Source: Rhizobiales bacterium 62-47 (GTDB lineage: Bacteria > Pseudomonadota > Alphaproteobacteria > Rhizobiales > Xanthobacteraceae). Taken from it: DNA of 64,000 bases. Location of the stretch: NCBI GenBank assembly GCA_001899255.1, contig MKVX01000008.1, positions 122,745 to 186,744 of the forward strand. Direction: 5' to 3'. How positions within the stretch are numbered: position 1 is the stretch's first letter; the number at the start of each line of letters is the position of its first letter. Under the pieces are notes generated by a model that made no database searches, was not told the DNA's origin, and saw nothing but the letters and a program-made list of their open reading frames with translations. Shown here one piece after another: positions 28,063 through 36,376 of the stretch. The position numbers and the translations under genes were made by a program.

Positions 28063-28488
28063 ATGCACAACTTCACGCCTCTGTCCGGGCTGTTGGGTGG
28101 GGCCTTGATTGGGCTCGCCACCGCGTTGCTGATGGTGTTGACCGGCCGCATCGCCGGCATCAGCGGAATTTTCGGCGGATTGCTGTCGCTCAAAGCTTCG
28201 GATCGCGGCTGGCGATTGGCGTTCGTTGCCGGCCTGCTTGCCGCTCCGCTGCTCGCTGCGCTCGGCGGCGCATCGCTGCCGATGCCCGCGATGCCGGCCA
28301 ATCTGGCGGTGGTCGCGATTGGCGGGCTGCTGGTCGGCGTCGGCACGCGCATGAGCGGCGGCTGCACCTCCGGCCACGGCGTGTGCGGCACCGCGCGTTT
28401 GTCGACACGCTCGATCACCGCCACGGCGATCTTCATGGTGGTGGCGATCGGCACCGTCGCCATTGTCCGCCACGGTTTTGGAGCCTGA
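28063..28488 (+). CDS. YeeE/YedE-family transporter subunit, N-terminal half
   Basis: 141 residues and about four membrane segments. Contains the family signature GVGTRMSGGCTSGHGVCG with two cysteines, known from the thiosulfate transporter TsuA/YeeE where cysteines relay the sulfur substrate. Four bases separate its stop from the next gene, which supplies the other half, so the two are co-translated. Role: uptake of thiosulfate or another sulfur compound (inferred). Confidence 0.88.
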   Translation: MHNFTPLSGLLGGALIGLATALLMVLTGRIAGISGIFGGLLSLKASDRGWRLAFVAGLLAAPLLAALGGASLPMPAMPANLAVVAIGGLLVGVGTRMSGGCTSGHGVCGTARLSTRSITATAIFMVVAIGTVAIVRHGFGA

Positions 28489-28492
28489 CATC

Positions 28493-28957
28493 ATGCCTGT
28501 CTCCATCGCCAGTTTTGTTTGCGGCCTGATCTTCGGCATCGGCCTGCTGATATCGGGCATGACCCAACCCGACAAAGTGCTCGGCTTCCTCGATATCTTC
28601 GGGGCGTGGGATGCGACGCTGGCGTTCGTCATGGCCGGCGCCGTGGCGGTCAGCAGCTTCGGCTTCGCCTTCGCAAGACGGCGCCCCTCGCCGCTGTTTG
28701 CCGCCAAACTGAACTGGCCGAGACGCGACGACATCGACGCATCGCTCATCGGCGGCGCGGCGCTGTTCGGCGTCGGCTGGGGACTGGTCGGGCTCTGTCC
28801 CGGACCCGCATTGGTCAATCTCGCGGGGTTGAGCGTGCCTGTCGTCGTATTCGTCGCGGCGATGGGCGCCGGGATGCTCAGTTACGATCAATGGCGCGAG
28901 CGGCGTGACCCTTCGCACACGGATTATGACGCCGTCACCGCGCGCGCCGACCGCTGA
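28493..28957 (+). CDS. YeeE/YedE-family transporter subunit (DUF6691 type), C-terminal half
   Basis: 154 residues from MPVSIASFVCG; an ATG 10 codons earlier would overlap the preceding gene. Four membrane segments. Motifs: GIGLLISGMTQPDKVLGFLD near the N-terminus and GWGLVGLCPGPALVNLA with the single conserved Cys. Together with the preceding gene it rebuilds the full YeeE-like channel. Confidence 0.88.
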   Translation: MPVSIASFVCGLIFGIGLLISGMTQPDKVLGFLDIFGAWDATLAFVMAGAVAVSSFGFAFARRRPSPLFAAKLNWPRRDDIDASLIGGAALFGVGWGLVGLCPGPALVNLAGLSVPVVVFVAAMGAGMLSYDQWRERRDPSHTDYDAVTARADR

Positions 28958-29050
28958 GCGATCATGCGCCCGCCAGCGGTGGATAATCGTCCTTGCATAA
29001 GGGCGGCCGCATGCGGATGATCCGGTCGATCCGGGGACCCGACACGCATC

Positions 29051-30223
29051 ATGTCCAACGCGCCGCATTTCGATATCGACGTCAATGCCTTCTGGCACGA
29101 TCCCTATCCCGCCCTGAAGCAGATGCGCGCCGAGGCGCCCATCGCCTACGTGCCGCAGCTCGGCTCGACGATCTTCACCAGGCGCGACGATATCTTCAGT
29201 ATGGAGAAACGCATCGACGTTTTCTCCTCGCATCAACCCAACGGCCTGATGAACGTACTGATGGGCCACAACATGATGCGCAAGGACGGCGATGCGCACA
29301 TGGCGGAACGCGCGGCCATGTTTCCTTCGGTATCGCCGCGCACCGTGCGCGACATCTGGCGCGCGCAGTTTCAGGCGCATGCCGATCGCATCCTCGACGA
29401 GCTTGCGCCGCAAGGCCGCGCCGATCTGTGCAAGGCGTTCGCGCTGCCGCTGTCGGCGGAATGCCTCAAGCACATCACCGGCCTCACCAACATGCGCTTT
29501 CAGGACATGGACGCGTGGTCGCAGGCGATGATCGACGGCATCGCCAACTACACCGGCAACCCGGATATCGCCGCGCGCTGCAATGCCGCCACCGCCGGCA
29601 TCGACGCCGCCATCGACGACATGATCCCGGTAGTAACCAGGCATCCGAACCACTCGATCCTCAGCGTGTTGCTGGCCGCCAACATGCCGATGGAGAGCGT
29701 ACGCGCCAACATCAAGCTGGCGATCTCCGGCGGCCAGAACGAACCGCGCGACGCCATCTCCGGAACCATCTGGGCGATGCTGACGCACCCCGAGCAACTC
29801 GCGCTGGTGCGTGACGGCAAGGCCAAATGGATCGAGGTGTTCGAGGAATACGCTCGCTGGATCGCGCCGATCGGCATGTCGCCGCGCCGCGTCGCCAAGC
29901 CATGGAGTCATGGCGGCGTCGATTTCGAGCCGGAAGATCGCGTGTTCTTCATGTTCGGCTCGGCCAATCGCGACGAAGCCTGTTTCAGCGATCCGGAAAC
30001 CTTCGACATCACCCGCGAAACTGCCAAGAGCATCGCCTTCGGTGCCGGACCGCATTATTGCGCCGGTGCATGGGCTTCGCGCGCCATGGTCGCCGAGGTG
30101 GCGCTGCCGAGCATCTTCGCCAGATTGAAAGATCTTCGGCTCGATGACGGCGTGCCGGTGCGCATCGGCGGCTGGGCGTTCCGCGGCCTGCTCAATCTGC
30201 CGGTGAACTGGCAGCCATCGTGA
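29051..30223 (+). CDS. Cytochrome P450
   Basis: 390 residues, soluble bacterial type without membrane anchor. The heme-binding loop FGAGPHYCAGAWASR gives thiolate ligand Cys337; the ExxR pair is Glu266/Arg269. The I-helix reads SGGQNEPRD (residues 226-234), so the usual AGxET threonine is replaced by proline. No ferredoxin or reductase gene is adjacent, so redox partners must come from elsewhere. Substrate unknown. An alpha/beta hydrolase follows after 93 bp on the same strand. Confidence 0.92.
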   Translation: MSNAPHFDIDVNAFWHDPYPALKQMRAEAPIAYVPQLGSTIFTRRDDIFSMEKRIDVFSSHQPNGLMNVLMGHNMMRKDGDAHMAERAAMFPSVSPRTVRDIWRAQFQAHADRILDELAPQGRADLCKAFALPLSAECLKHITGLTNMRFQDMDAWSQAMIDGIANYTGNPDIAARCNAATAGIDAAIDDMIPVVTRHPNHSILSVLLAANMPMESVRANIKLAISGGQNEPRDAISGTIWAMLTHPEQLALVRDGKAKWIEVFEEYARWIAPIGMSPRRVAKPWSHGGVDFEPEDRVFFMFGSANRDEACFSDPETFDITRETAKSIAFGAGPHYCAGAWASRAMVAEVALPSIFARLKDLRLDDGVPVRIGGWAFRGLLNLPVNWQPS

Positions 30224-30316
30224 GCGCATTTTGCCGGCCTGGCACTGGGCGGCACCGCGCATGACGTGCTAGCCTGCGGCGAACGCGGCGGCCAAGTCCG
30301 CGAATGGGAGCACGCC

Positions 30317-31378
30317 ATGAATGCATACCGCGCTGCGATTGTCGCAGCTTTTTCTTTGTTGTCGTCGCTCGCGATCGCGGCGGATTTTCCCACGCCGAAG
30401 CAAGGCGAATGGATCGCCAGGGATTTCAAGTTCCACACCGGCGAGGTGATGCCGGAACTGAAACTGCATTACACCACGGTTGGCGAGCCGACCGGGCAGC
30501 CGGTGCTGGTGCTGCACGGCTCGGGCGGCTCGGCCGCCAGCCAATTGACGCCGACCTTTGCCGGCGAAATGTTCGGCCCCGGCCAGCCGCTCGATGCGTC
30601 GAAGTATTACATCATCATTCCGGACAGCATCGGTCACGGCCGCTCGTCGAAACCATCCGATGGCATGAAGACCGCGTTTCCGAAATACAATTACGACGAC
30701 ATGGTCGTGGCGCAATATCGGCTCATCAGCGAGGGCCTGCGCATTCCGCACCTGCGGCTGATCATCGGCAACTCGATGGGCGGCATGCAGACCTGGCTCT
30801 GGGGCGAAAAGTATCCCGGCTACATGGACGCACTGGTGCCGATGGCCTCGCAGGCCAGCGCCATGTCGTCGCGCAACTGGATGCTGCGGCGAATGATGCT
30901 GGAAACCATCCGTAACGATCCGGACTACAACGGCGGCAATTACACGTCCCAGCCGCGCATGATGAAATACGCCGTGACGACGTTCGGCATCGCCACCGGC
31001 GGCGGCACGCTCGCCTATCAGGCGGCAGCGCCGACCGCAGCGAAGGCCGATGCGCTGGTCGATGATCGCCTGGCGCACGCGTCGAAGGCCGACGCCAACG
31101 ACTTTCTCTATCAATGGGGCTCGTCGCACGACTACGACGCCGCCCCCGGACTGGAGAAGATCGAGGCGACGCTGCTGGCGATCAACTCCGCCGACGACGA
31201 ACGCAATCCGCCGGAGACCGGCGTGATGGAGCGCGATCTCAAGCGCGTCAAAAGCGGCAGCCTCTATCTGATCCCGGCCAGCACCGAGACGCGCGGTCAT
31301 CTCACCACCGGCATGGCGAGGTTCTACAGCCAGCAGGTGCGCGAGTTATTGCAGACGGCGCCGCAACGCACGATGTAG
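30317..31378 (+). CDS. Secreted alpha/beta-fold hydrolase (homoserine acetyltransferase-like)
   Basis: 353 residues. Signal peptide MNAYRAAIVAAFSLLSSLAIAA, then an alpha/beta hydrolase fold. Oxyanion strand VLVLHGSGGSA, Asp in IIIPDSIGHGRS, nucleophile elbow GNSMGG with Ser153, and likely catalytic His in TETRGHLTTG. Similarity is to MetX-like hydrolases, but the secretion signal makes an amino-acid O-acetyltransferase role unlikely; an esterase or lactonase is more plausible. Substrate unknown. Confidence 0.82.
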   Translation: MNAYRAAIVAAFSLLSSLAIAADFPTPKQGEWIARDFKFHTGEVMPELKLHYTTVGEPTGQPVLVLHGSGGSAASQLTPTFAGEMFGPGQPLDASKYYIIIPDSIGHGRSSKPSDGMKTAFPKYNYDDMVVAQYRLISEGLRIPHLRLIIGNSMGGMQTWLWGEKYPGYMDALVPMASQASAMSSRNWMLRRMMLETIRNDPDYNGGNYTSQPRMMKYAVTTFGIATGGGTLAYQAAAPTAAKADALVDDRLAHASKADANDFLYQWGSSHDYDAAPGLEKIEATLLAINSADDERNPPETGVMERDLKRVKSGSLYLIPASTETRGHLTTGMARFYSQQVRELLQTAPQRTM

Positions 31379-31494
31379 CCGCTACCGGCAGCGTAGCGCC
31401 GTCATTGATGCCTGCCCGAGGTCGGCTATGCCCTTGGGCAAAATCACATGCATCGCTTGCATTGTTCCCGTACCGGTTGCAGACTGCCCGCGGG

Positions 31495-32067
31495 GTGAAT
31501 GACGTGCGTATGGTGTGGGGCTTAATTCCGGCGTTGCTGTTGGCGGCGTGTGTCACGCGCGATCCGGCGGTGTCGATATCGAATACGGCCAGTTCGGGAA
31601 ACTGGAAAATCGAACGCCAGATCGACCGCGTCACCGGTGCGCCGTTCTCGAGCGCCCTGTTGTTCACCGCCAACGCGTCCACATCGGCTCTCACCTCAAC
31701 GCGGACCGCCAGCGTTCAACTCACCTGCCTCGAAGGCCAACCGCTGGTGCGGATCGCGTTCGACTTCAAGATCGGCAGCGATAATAACGCCATCCTTGGC
31801 TATCGCTTCGACGACAAGCCGGGCCGCGACAACGTCGCGTCGCGCATCCTCATTGGTTATCAGGTGATCGTCATCGAGGATCGTGCCGCCGTCGCCGATT
31901 TCGTCAACGACATGCGCGGTGCGGGAACGCTTTATCTGCGGATCCGCTCGCTCAATGCCGGGCGGACCACGGCGGAATTCAAACTCGAAGGGAGCGAGGC
32001 CGCGGTGCAGGCAGGCTTCGCCGGCTGCCCGCTGGTGCAGGAGCCGGCGAAACGCAAGATATCGTAA
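31495..32067 (+). CDS. Predicted lipoprotein of unknown function
   Basis: 190 residues from GTG at 31495 (GCGGGGTGA context), or 185 from ATG at 31510. Lipobox LLLAAC gives a predicted lipidated cysteine at about residue 19. The mature part is Ser/Thr- and Asn-rich with a DFKIGSDNNAILGYRFDDKPGRDN segment and a second Cys near the end. No recognised domain. Convergent with bfr, 10 bp between stop codons. Confidence 0.72.
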   Translation: MNDVRMVWGLIPALLLAACVTRDPAVSISNTASSGNWKIERQIDRVTGAPFSSALLFTANASTSALTSTRTASVQLTCLEGQPLVRIAFDFKIGSDNNAILGYRFDDKPGRDNVASRILIGYQVIVIEDRAAVADFVNDMRGAGTLYLRIRSLNAGRTTAEFKLEGSEAAVQAGFAGCPLVQEPAKRKIS

Positions 32068-32077
32068 TAAGCGAGCG

Positions 32078-32560
32078 TTAGTCCTCGCCCATCTCGCCGA
32101 CGTGCTTCTGGGTGTAGAGCTCAAGGCCGATGCGGCCGATCAGGTCGAGCTGGGTCTCGATGAAGTCGATGTGGTGTTCCTCATCCTTCATCAGGCTCTC
32201 GAACAGGTCGCGCGAGACGTAATCCTTGACGCCGTGGCAGTAGGTGGCGGCTTCCTGATAGAGCTCGCGCGCGCCGATTTCGGCGGCGAGGTCGCATTCG
32301 AGGATTTCCTTCACATTCTGACCGATCCGCAGCGGATCCAGCACCTGCATGTTGGGGAAGCCGTCGAGGAACAGGATGCGGTCGGTGAAGCGGTCGGCGT
32401 GCTGCATCTCCTCGATGGATTCCTTGCGCCACTGCTTGGCCATGTCCTTGAGGCCCCAGTTGTCGAGCAACCGGTAGTGCAGCCAATATTGATTGATCGC
32501 GGTCAGTTCGCTGCGCAGACCCTTGTTGAGATATTCGATGACCTTCGCATCGCCCTTCAT
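32078..32560 (-). CDS. bfr: Bacterioferritin
   Basis: Iron storage protein forming a 24-mer with intersubunit heme. 160 residues. Ferroxidase and heme ligands are in place: Glu18, Glu51, Met52 (heme), His54, Glu94 in AAEIGAREL, and the EEHHIDF motif at about 126-132. The start MKGDAKVIEYLN is family-typical. A perfect TTTAGAA-N3-TTCTAAA palindrome lies 48 bp upstream, which suggests Irr control. bfd lies upstream on the same strand. Confidence 0.95.
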   Translation of the reverse strand: MKGDAKVIEYLNKGLRSELTAINQYWLHYRLLDNWGLKDMAKQWRKESIEEMQHADRFTDRILFLDGFPNMQVLDPLRIGQNVKEILECDLAAEIGARELYQEAATYCHGVKDYVSRDLFESLMKDEEHHIDFIETQLDLIGRIGLELYTQKHVGEMGED

Positions 32561-32607
32561 GACCGGACTCCCGTTATCAGGGGCCGCTGGAGGCCCCAAG
32601 CAATCAC

Positions 32608-32624
32608 TTTAGAACGCTTCTAAA
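32608..32624. promoter_or_regulatory. Irr/ICE-like iron control box upstream of bfr
   Basis: TTTAGAA-CGC-TTCTAAA, perfect 7-bp arms, 48 bp before the bfr start. It matches the iron control element reported for the heme-dependent regulator Irr in Rhizobiales, where such boxes precede bfr genes. Confidence 0.7.
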
Positions 32625-32719
32625 TGAGAAAATGACGGAGAACAACCCCTGTCGGGGGACATTCGGTCGCATCATGGGGAGAACTCGCGGGGGACACGCC
32701 GTGCCGGAAACCGGCAGTC

Positions 32720-32995
32720 TCAGACGGTCATCTCGGCCGGGCGCATCTCGGCGCCCGCAACCAGGGCCGTCGCTGTGTGCTCGTGACTATGGGGGCATCC
32801 TTCACAGCAGGCTTTGGCGCAGGCGCCGAGGGCTTCGGTCATGATCTTTTTGATCGTCCGGGCGCAGCGGCCGCACTGGGCACTGCAACCCAAACACCCG
32901 TAGACCTGGCCGGCAGTGCGCGGAAAGTCGGACCCGGCGGTCACGGCGTTGCGGACGTCATGGTCGCTCAAGACATTGCAAGAACAGATAATCAT
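32720..32995 (-). CDS. bfd: Bacterioferritin-associated ferredoxin (Bfd) with Cys/His-rich tail
   Basis: 91 residues from MIICSCNVLSD. [2Fe-2S] ligands of the BFD fold: Cys4 and Cys6, with Cys34/Cys37 and Cys41/Cys44 as candidates for the second pair. Bfd reduces iron in bacterioferritin to release it. The protein is longer than Escherichia coli Bfd (64 residues): it has an extra tail with CAKACCEGCPHSHEH, which may bind another metal. It lies 159 bp upstream of bfr on the same strand. Confidence 0.85.
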   Translation of the reverse strand: MIICSCNVLSDHDVRNAVTAGSDFPRTAGQVYGCLGCSAQCGRCARTIKKIMTEALGACAKACCEGCPHSHEHTATALVAGAEMRPAEMTV

Positions 32996-33331
32996 GAGGG
33001 GAAGCAACTCTGCAGTGTGGACCCCCTATCGATAGAAAAGTGCCCGCCAAGACGCAAAAGGAAAAAGCTCAATTTCAATGTATTCCAAACTGGCGGCGGC
33101 AGCCGGCCAAGGGGATTGAACCCCGGTTCCGCCTGGTGCGACCAAAGGCAAGGGACGCAAGGAAACTCTGGGCTCTTTCAATCGTTAATGATTTTGCAAT
33201 GCAAAATGGCTTCGCAAGCGATCATGGCGAGATTCAGCGCGGGCGTTCATTGATCGTTCAAACGATGTATGAAACTTTTACGCGACAGAGCAGTCTTTCA
33301 CTGTCGAGAGGTTTCGAGGAAAGGTGAAGCC
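32996..33331. other. Divergent region between bfd and the small secreted protein gene
   Basis: 336 bp with no gene. It holds a 17-bp perfect palindrome ATTTTGCA-A-TGCAAAAT at 33191-33207 and, just upstream of it, GGAAA-N17-CGTT, one mismatch from an EcfG promoter on the plus strand. A GGGGTTCAATCCCC stretch on the minus strand looks like a tRNA T-arm, but no tRNA fits around it. Confidence 0.5.
33191..33207. promoter_or_regulatory. 17-bp perfect palindrome, operator candidate
   Basis: ATTTTGCA-A-TGCAAAAT, 125 bp before the plus-strand gene at 33332 and about 200 bp before bfd on the minus strand. The TGCA core recalls Fur-family (Mur/Zur) boxes of alphaproteobacteria, but the regulator is not established. 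Confidence 0.4.
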
Positions 33332-33649
33332 ATGAAGAAGACGTTTATGGCGGTCGCGGCAGCCGCGACCCTGGCGGTGACGGTGCTGGCGGCGCCGCAG
33401 GCTGCCGAAGCCCGTGGCGGCCGCGTCGCGGCAGGTGTCGCCGCAGGCGTGATCGGCGGCGCGCTGATCGGCGGCGCTCTGGCTGGTCCCGGCTATTACG
33501 GTTACGGCCCGGGCTACGGATATTATGGACCGGGATACGGCTATTACGGTGGGCCGGCTTACGTTGCCGGACCCCCCTGCTACTGGCAGCGCCAACGCTT
33601 CTGGGACGGCTACGGCTGGCGGATTCGTCGCGTCAGAGTTTGCGGTTAA
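33332..33649 (+). CDS. Small secreted protein with glycine zipper, Gly/Tyr repeats and cysteine-bracketed tail
   Basis: 105 residues. Signal peptide to about AEA (residue 27), a glycine-zipper hydrophobic stretch at 34-51, a Gly/Tyr-rich repeat (YGYGPGYGYYGPGYGYY), and a tail from Cys83 to Cys104 containing RFWDGYGWR and RRVRVC. The two cysteines could form a disulfide closing a basic aromatic loop. The next gene is a paralogue with the same tail. Good ribosome binding site (GAGGAAAGG). Function unknown. Confidence 0.8.
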   Translation: MKKTFMAVAAAATLAVTVLAAPQAAEARGGRVAAGVAAGVIGGALIGGALAGPGYYGYGPGYGYYGPGYGYYGGPAYVAGPPCYWQRQRFWDGYGWRIRRVRVCG

Positions 33650-33680
33650 GTAAGCCAAATCGTGTAACACGCCAGCAAGG

Positions 33681-33723
33681 ATGCTCCGGAGTCACGAATC
33701 GGATCGTGTCTGGAGCATTTTTC
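33681..33723 (+). terminator. Rho-independent terminator
   Basis: ATGCTCCGGA-G-TCACGA and TCGTG-T-CTGGAGCAT form a long imperfect stem with a short loop, followed by TTTTTCT, 31 bp after the preceding stop codon. Confidence 0.82.
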
Positions 33724-33862
33724 TGCAAGGCGTTAAAAAGCCGTGATTCAGGGCAATTGAGTCCCTTGCGTTACGTCGGGCGACACTGCCGGGTTTGCAC
33801 ACGGCTTTACGGACATTCGACAACCTCGCGCCTCGCGGCGCACCTTCAGGAGTGATCTCAAG

Positions 33863-34147
33863 ATGAAGAAGACTTTCTCGGCTTTGCTCGCCGCAGCTAC
33901 CATTGCCGGCTCGATGGCCGCAGTGACCCCCGCCGCTCACGCGGACGGCGGCCGCATCGCTGCCGGCGTTGCCGGTGGCCTGATCGGCGGCGCACTGCTC
34001 GGTGGCGCCATCGCCGCCAGCCGCCCTGCCCCGGTGTATGCCGCGCCGGCCCCGGTCTACGTCGAAGAGCCACCGTGCCATTTCGAGCGTGAGCGCTTCT
34101 GGGACGGCTACGGCTGGCGCTTCCGCCGCATTCGCGTTTGCGATTGA
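33863..34147 (+). CDS. Small secreted protein, paralogue of the preceding gene
   Basis: 94 residues. Signal peptide ending near AHA (residue 27), glycine-zipper stretch at 34-51 (AAGVAGGLIGGALLGGA), a Pro/Ala linker instead of the Gly/Tyr repeats, and a tail from Cys72 to Cys93 with ERFWDGYGWR and RRIRVC. Shares its first 50 residues and its tail with the gene at 33332, so the pair arose by tandem duplication with a diverged middle. Function unknown. A strong terminator follows. Confidence 0.8.
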   Translation: MKKTFSALLAAATIAGSMAAVTPAAHADGGRIAAGVAGGLIGGALLGGAIAASRPAPVYAAPAPVYVEEPPCHFERERFWDGYGWRFRRIRVCD

Positions 34148-34184
34148 TCGGCCAGAACTGAAACGTTCTCAGCTATCGTTCAAC

Positions 34185-34215
34185 AACCCGGCCAGTTTGG
34201 CCGGGTTTGTTTTTT
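34185..34215 (+). terminator. Rho-independent terminator
   Basis: AACCCGGCC and GGCCGGGTT form a 9-bp perfect stem with loop AGTTT, followed by TGTTTTTTG. Confidence 0.9.
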
Positions 34216-34251
34216 GACGAGCATAAGGGATGTGCGGACTGTCGTGACGGC

Positions 34252-34346
34252 GTCATCCCGAGGCGCGAGCGATGAATATCGCGAGCCGCGAAAGATCGCC
34301 GTCGCCCTTCGAGGCTCGGCGCAAGCGCCTCACACCTCAGGGTGAC
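34252..34346. repeat. Dispersed palindromic repeat, family A copy 1
   Basis: Begins GTCATCCCGAGG and ends CCTCAGGGTGAC, which pair with each other; the centre has CCCTTCGAGGCTC. Related copies lie at 44879, 51220, 54902, 57308 and 63839 and a half copy at 61240. Non-coding, between a terminator and the MltB-type gene. Confidence 0.75.
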
Positions 34347-34355
34347 GGTTCTTGT

Positions 34356-35612
34356 CTACCGCGTACCGCTCATCGCACGCAGCACGGCCTCGCTTGGCCA
34401 GCAATCGACCTTGAGGCCGGCGGATTTCTGAAACGCACCGAGTGCCGCGCGCGTCTGCATCCCCGCTTTGCCGTCGATCTTGTCGCGATAGAGCTTGATC
34501 TGCGTCAGGTGACGCTGCATCGCCTCGACATCGCGGCTGCGCAACTGCGTCGAGGCCGACCACTTCGTTGCGAACGGGAGCGAATTGGTCATGCGGTCGC
34601 TGAGATGGCCGACAAACAACACATAGAGATCCGAGAAATTGTATTCCTTGATGACGAAGTAATTCTTCGTCGTCAGAAACGAGGGGCCATAGATGCCCTC
34701 GGGCTGCAGCAGCGACGCCGGCTGCGCCTGTTCGGCGGCGCTGAGCTTCTCGCTGCGCACCGGGACGAAGCCCGCGCGCAACCATTCGCCGATCGGCTTG
34801 GTGATCTCCGGTACGCCCTGCGTGCAATCCGCATTGCGCGGCGCCTGCACCTCATAGGCCCAGCGCACGCCCGTCTGCCAGCCTTTGTTGACAAGCTGTT
34901 GCGCGGCGGACGCCAGCGCATCCGGCACCGAGGTCCAGATGTTGACGCGCCCGTCGCCATCGAAATCGACGCCGTGCTTGTACAGTTCCGACGGCAGGAA
35001 TTGCGTCAGCCCGGTCGCGCCCGCCCATGACGAACGAAAATCCTTTCGCGCCACGTCGCCGTCCTGCAGGATCTTCAGCGCCAGGGTGAATTCGTCGCGA
35101 TATTGTTCCTTGCGCCGGCCGACATAAGCCTGCGTCGCCACCACGCGCAACGTATCGTACGGCAGACGATAACGGCCGTAATCGGTCTCGCGTCCCCAGA
35201 TGGCGAGGATGACCGGCCCCGGCACGCCGAAACGCTTTTCGATCGCGGCAAGCGTGGCGCGATGCTGCTGCATCAGCCGCTGCCCTTCGGCGGCCAACCG
35301 CGCGATGGTGGTTTCCTTCACATAGTCGGCAGGCACCTGCACGAACTCGGCCTGGGCCGGCGCGCCGGTGGCGGGACGTCCCGGCAACGCCAGGTCCGGC
35401 AGCTTGTAATCCGGCTCAAGCCCGCGGGTCTGCGCTTCGAACGTCGCGCGCGACACGCCGGCCTTCTGCGCATCGGGCCAGACCGACTCGACGAATCGGG
35501 CGAAGCCCGCATCGGCGGCCTGCGCGAGCGAGCAGCCTGCGCCGAATGCCATGCCTGCAACGAGCAGGCCCGCTGCGCAGAGCCGGTTCACATATCGGAG
35601 CGCCGCCCTCAA
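34356..35612 (-). CDS. Lytic murein transglycosylase, MltB family, with peptidoglycan-binding domain
   Basis: 418 residues. Signal peptide through about AQA (residue 32); a Cys27 in GAGCSLA is a possible but imperfect lipobox. SLT_2 catalytic domain with Glu142 in [11 protein letters not shown] and the later [22 protein letters not shown]. The C-terminal PG_binding_1 domain lies at about 350-415 ([24 protein letters not shown]). Cleaves murein glycan strands in the periplasm. The start overlaps the end of the upstream UPF0114 gene by four bases. Confidence 0.92.
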   Translation of the reverse strand: MRAALRYVNRLCAAGLLVAGMAFGAGCSLAQAADAGFARFVESVWPDAQKAGVSRATFEAQTRGLEPDYKLPDLALPGRPATGAPAQAEFVQVPADYVKETTIARLAAEGQRLMQQHRATLAAIEKRFGVPGPVILAIWGRETDYGRYRLPYDTLRVVATQAYVGRRKEQYRDEFTLALKILQDGDVARKDFRSSWAGATGLTQFLPSELYKHGVDFDGDGRVNIWTSVPDALASAAQQLVNKGWQTGVRWAYEVQAPRNADCTQGVPEITKPIGEWLRAGFVPVRSEKLSAAEQAQPASLLQPEGIYGPSFLTTKNYFVIKEYNFSDLYVLFVGHLSDRMTNSLPFATKWSASTQLRSRDVEAMQRHLTQIKLYRDKIDGKAGMQTRAALGAFQKSAGLKVDCWPSEAVLRAMSGTR

Positions 35613-36196
35613 TGCGCCGCCGGGGCGTGGCCGTGGTGGTCGGTCACGTCATTCGACAGGCGATCGACGTAGGCAATACCCACCGCCGACAAAATGAAAA
35701 CGATATGGATGATGGTTTGCCACATCACACCATCCGCCGTGTAGTTGGTCTTGCCGGTGCCCAGCCCCCCGGCCTCGATGAAGGTGCGCAGTAGATGAAT
35801 CGATGAGATGCCGATGATCGCCATCGCCAGCTTGATCTTCAGCACGCTGGCATTGACGTGGCTCAGCCACTCCGGTTCGTCCGGATGACCTTCGAGATTG
35901 AGCCGCGACACGAATGTCTCGTAACCGCCGACGATCACCATCACCAGCAGGTTGGAAATCATCACCACGTCGATCAAGCTCAGCACCACCAGCATGATCT
36001 GCTGTTCGCTGAAGTCGAACGTATGTCCGATCAGGTGCCAGAGTTCTTTGAGGAACAGGACGGTGTAGACGCCCTGCGCCACGATAAGGCCGACATAGAG
36101 CGGCAACTGCAGCCAACGCGAACTGAAGATCAGCATCGGGATCGGCCGCAGGCGAACGCCACGCGGCGGCAAGGGAGTCTCGGGAGTCATCGACAT
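35609..36196 (-). CDS. UPF0114 (YqhA-like) membrane protein
   Basis: 195 residues with about four membrane helices. Segments [45 protein letters not shown] and [17 protein letters not shown] are characteristic of the UPF0114/YqhA family, of unknown function. Translationally coupled (ATGA overlap) to the MltB-type transglycosylase downstream, which suggests a shared envelope context. Confidence 0.88.
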   Translation of the reverse strand: MSMTPETPLPPRGVRLRPIPMLIFSSRWLQLPLYVGLIVAQGVYTVLFLKELWHLIGHTFDFSEQQIMLVVLSLIDVVMISNLLVMVIVGGYETFVSRLNLEGHPDEPEWLSHVNASVLKIKLAMAIIGISSIHLLRTFIEAGGLGTGKTNYTADGVMWQTIIHIVFILSAVGIAYVDRLSNDVTDHHGHAPAAH

Positions 36197-36376
36197 CGGG
36201 GGCTCTCGGTTTCAACGCAGAAAAGATAGGAGCGAATCCTGGCTTTGAAATAAATCAGGCGCGCGGAACAAATGGATGGGGTCTTCAGTATGGGGGGCGA
36301 TGCCGCGCTGTCGAGTCCCCCCGAGACACTTCACCGCAGCCGGTTCGAAGGTTTCGTCCGATCGTCCAAAAAACGC

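Noticed and set aside
28433..30262. 609-codon open frame on the minus strand
   Set aside because: Antisense to the P450 and the second YeeE gene, with no recognisable domain.
33080..33130. T-arm-like GGGGTTCAATCCCC on the minus strand, considered as a tRNA or tmRNA acceptor piece
   Set aside because: The flanking bases do not form a 7-bp acceptor stem or end in CCA, and no D-arm or anticodon arm fits; no tag-peptide reading was found.
33249..33260. FixK/FNR box TTGATCGTTCAA
   Set aside because: The half-sites are two bases too close: TTGA-N4-TCAA instead of TTGAT-N4-ATCAA.
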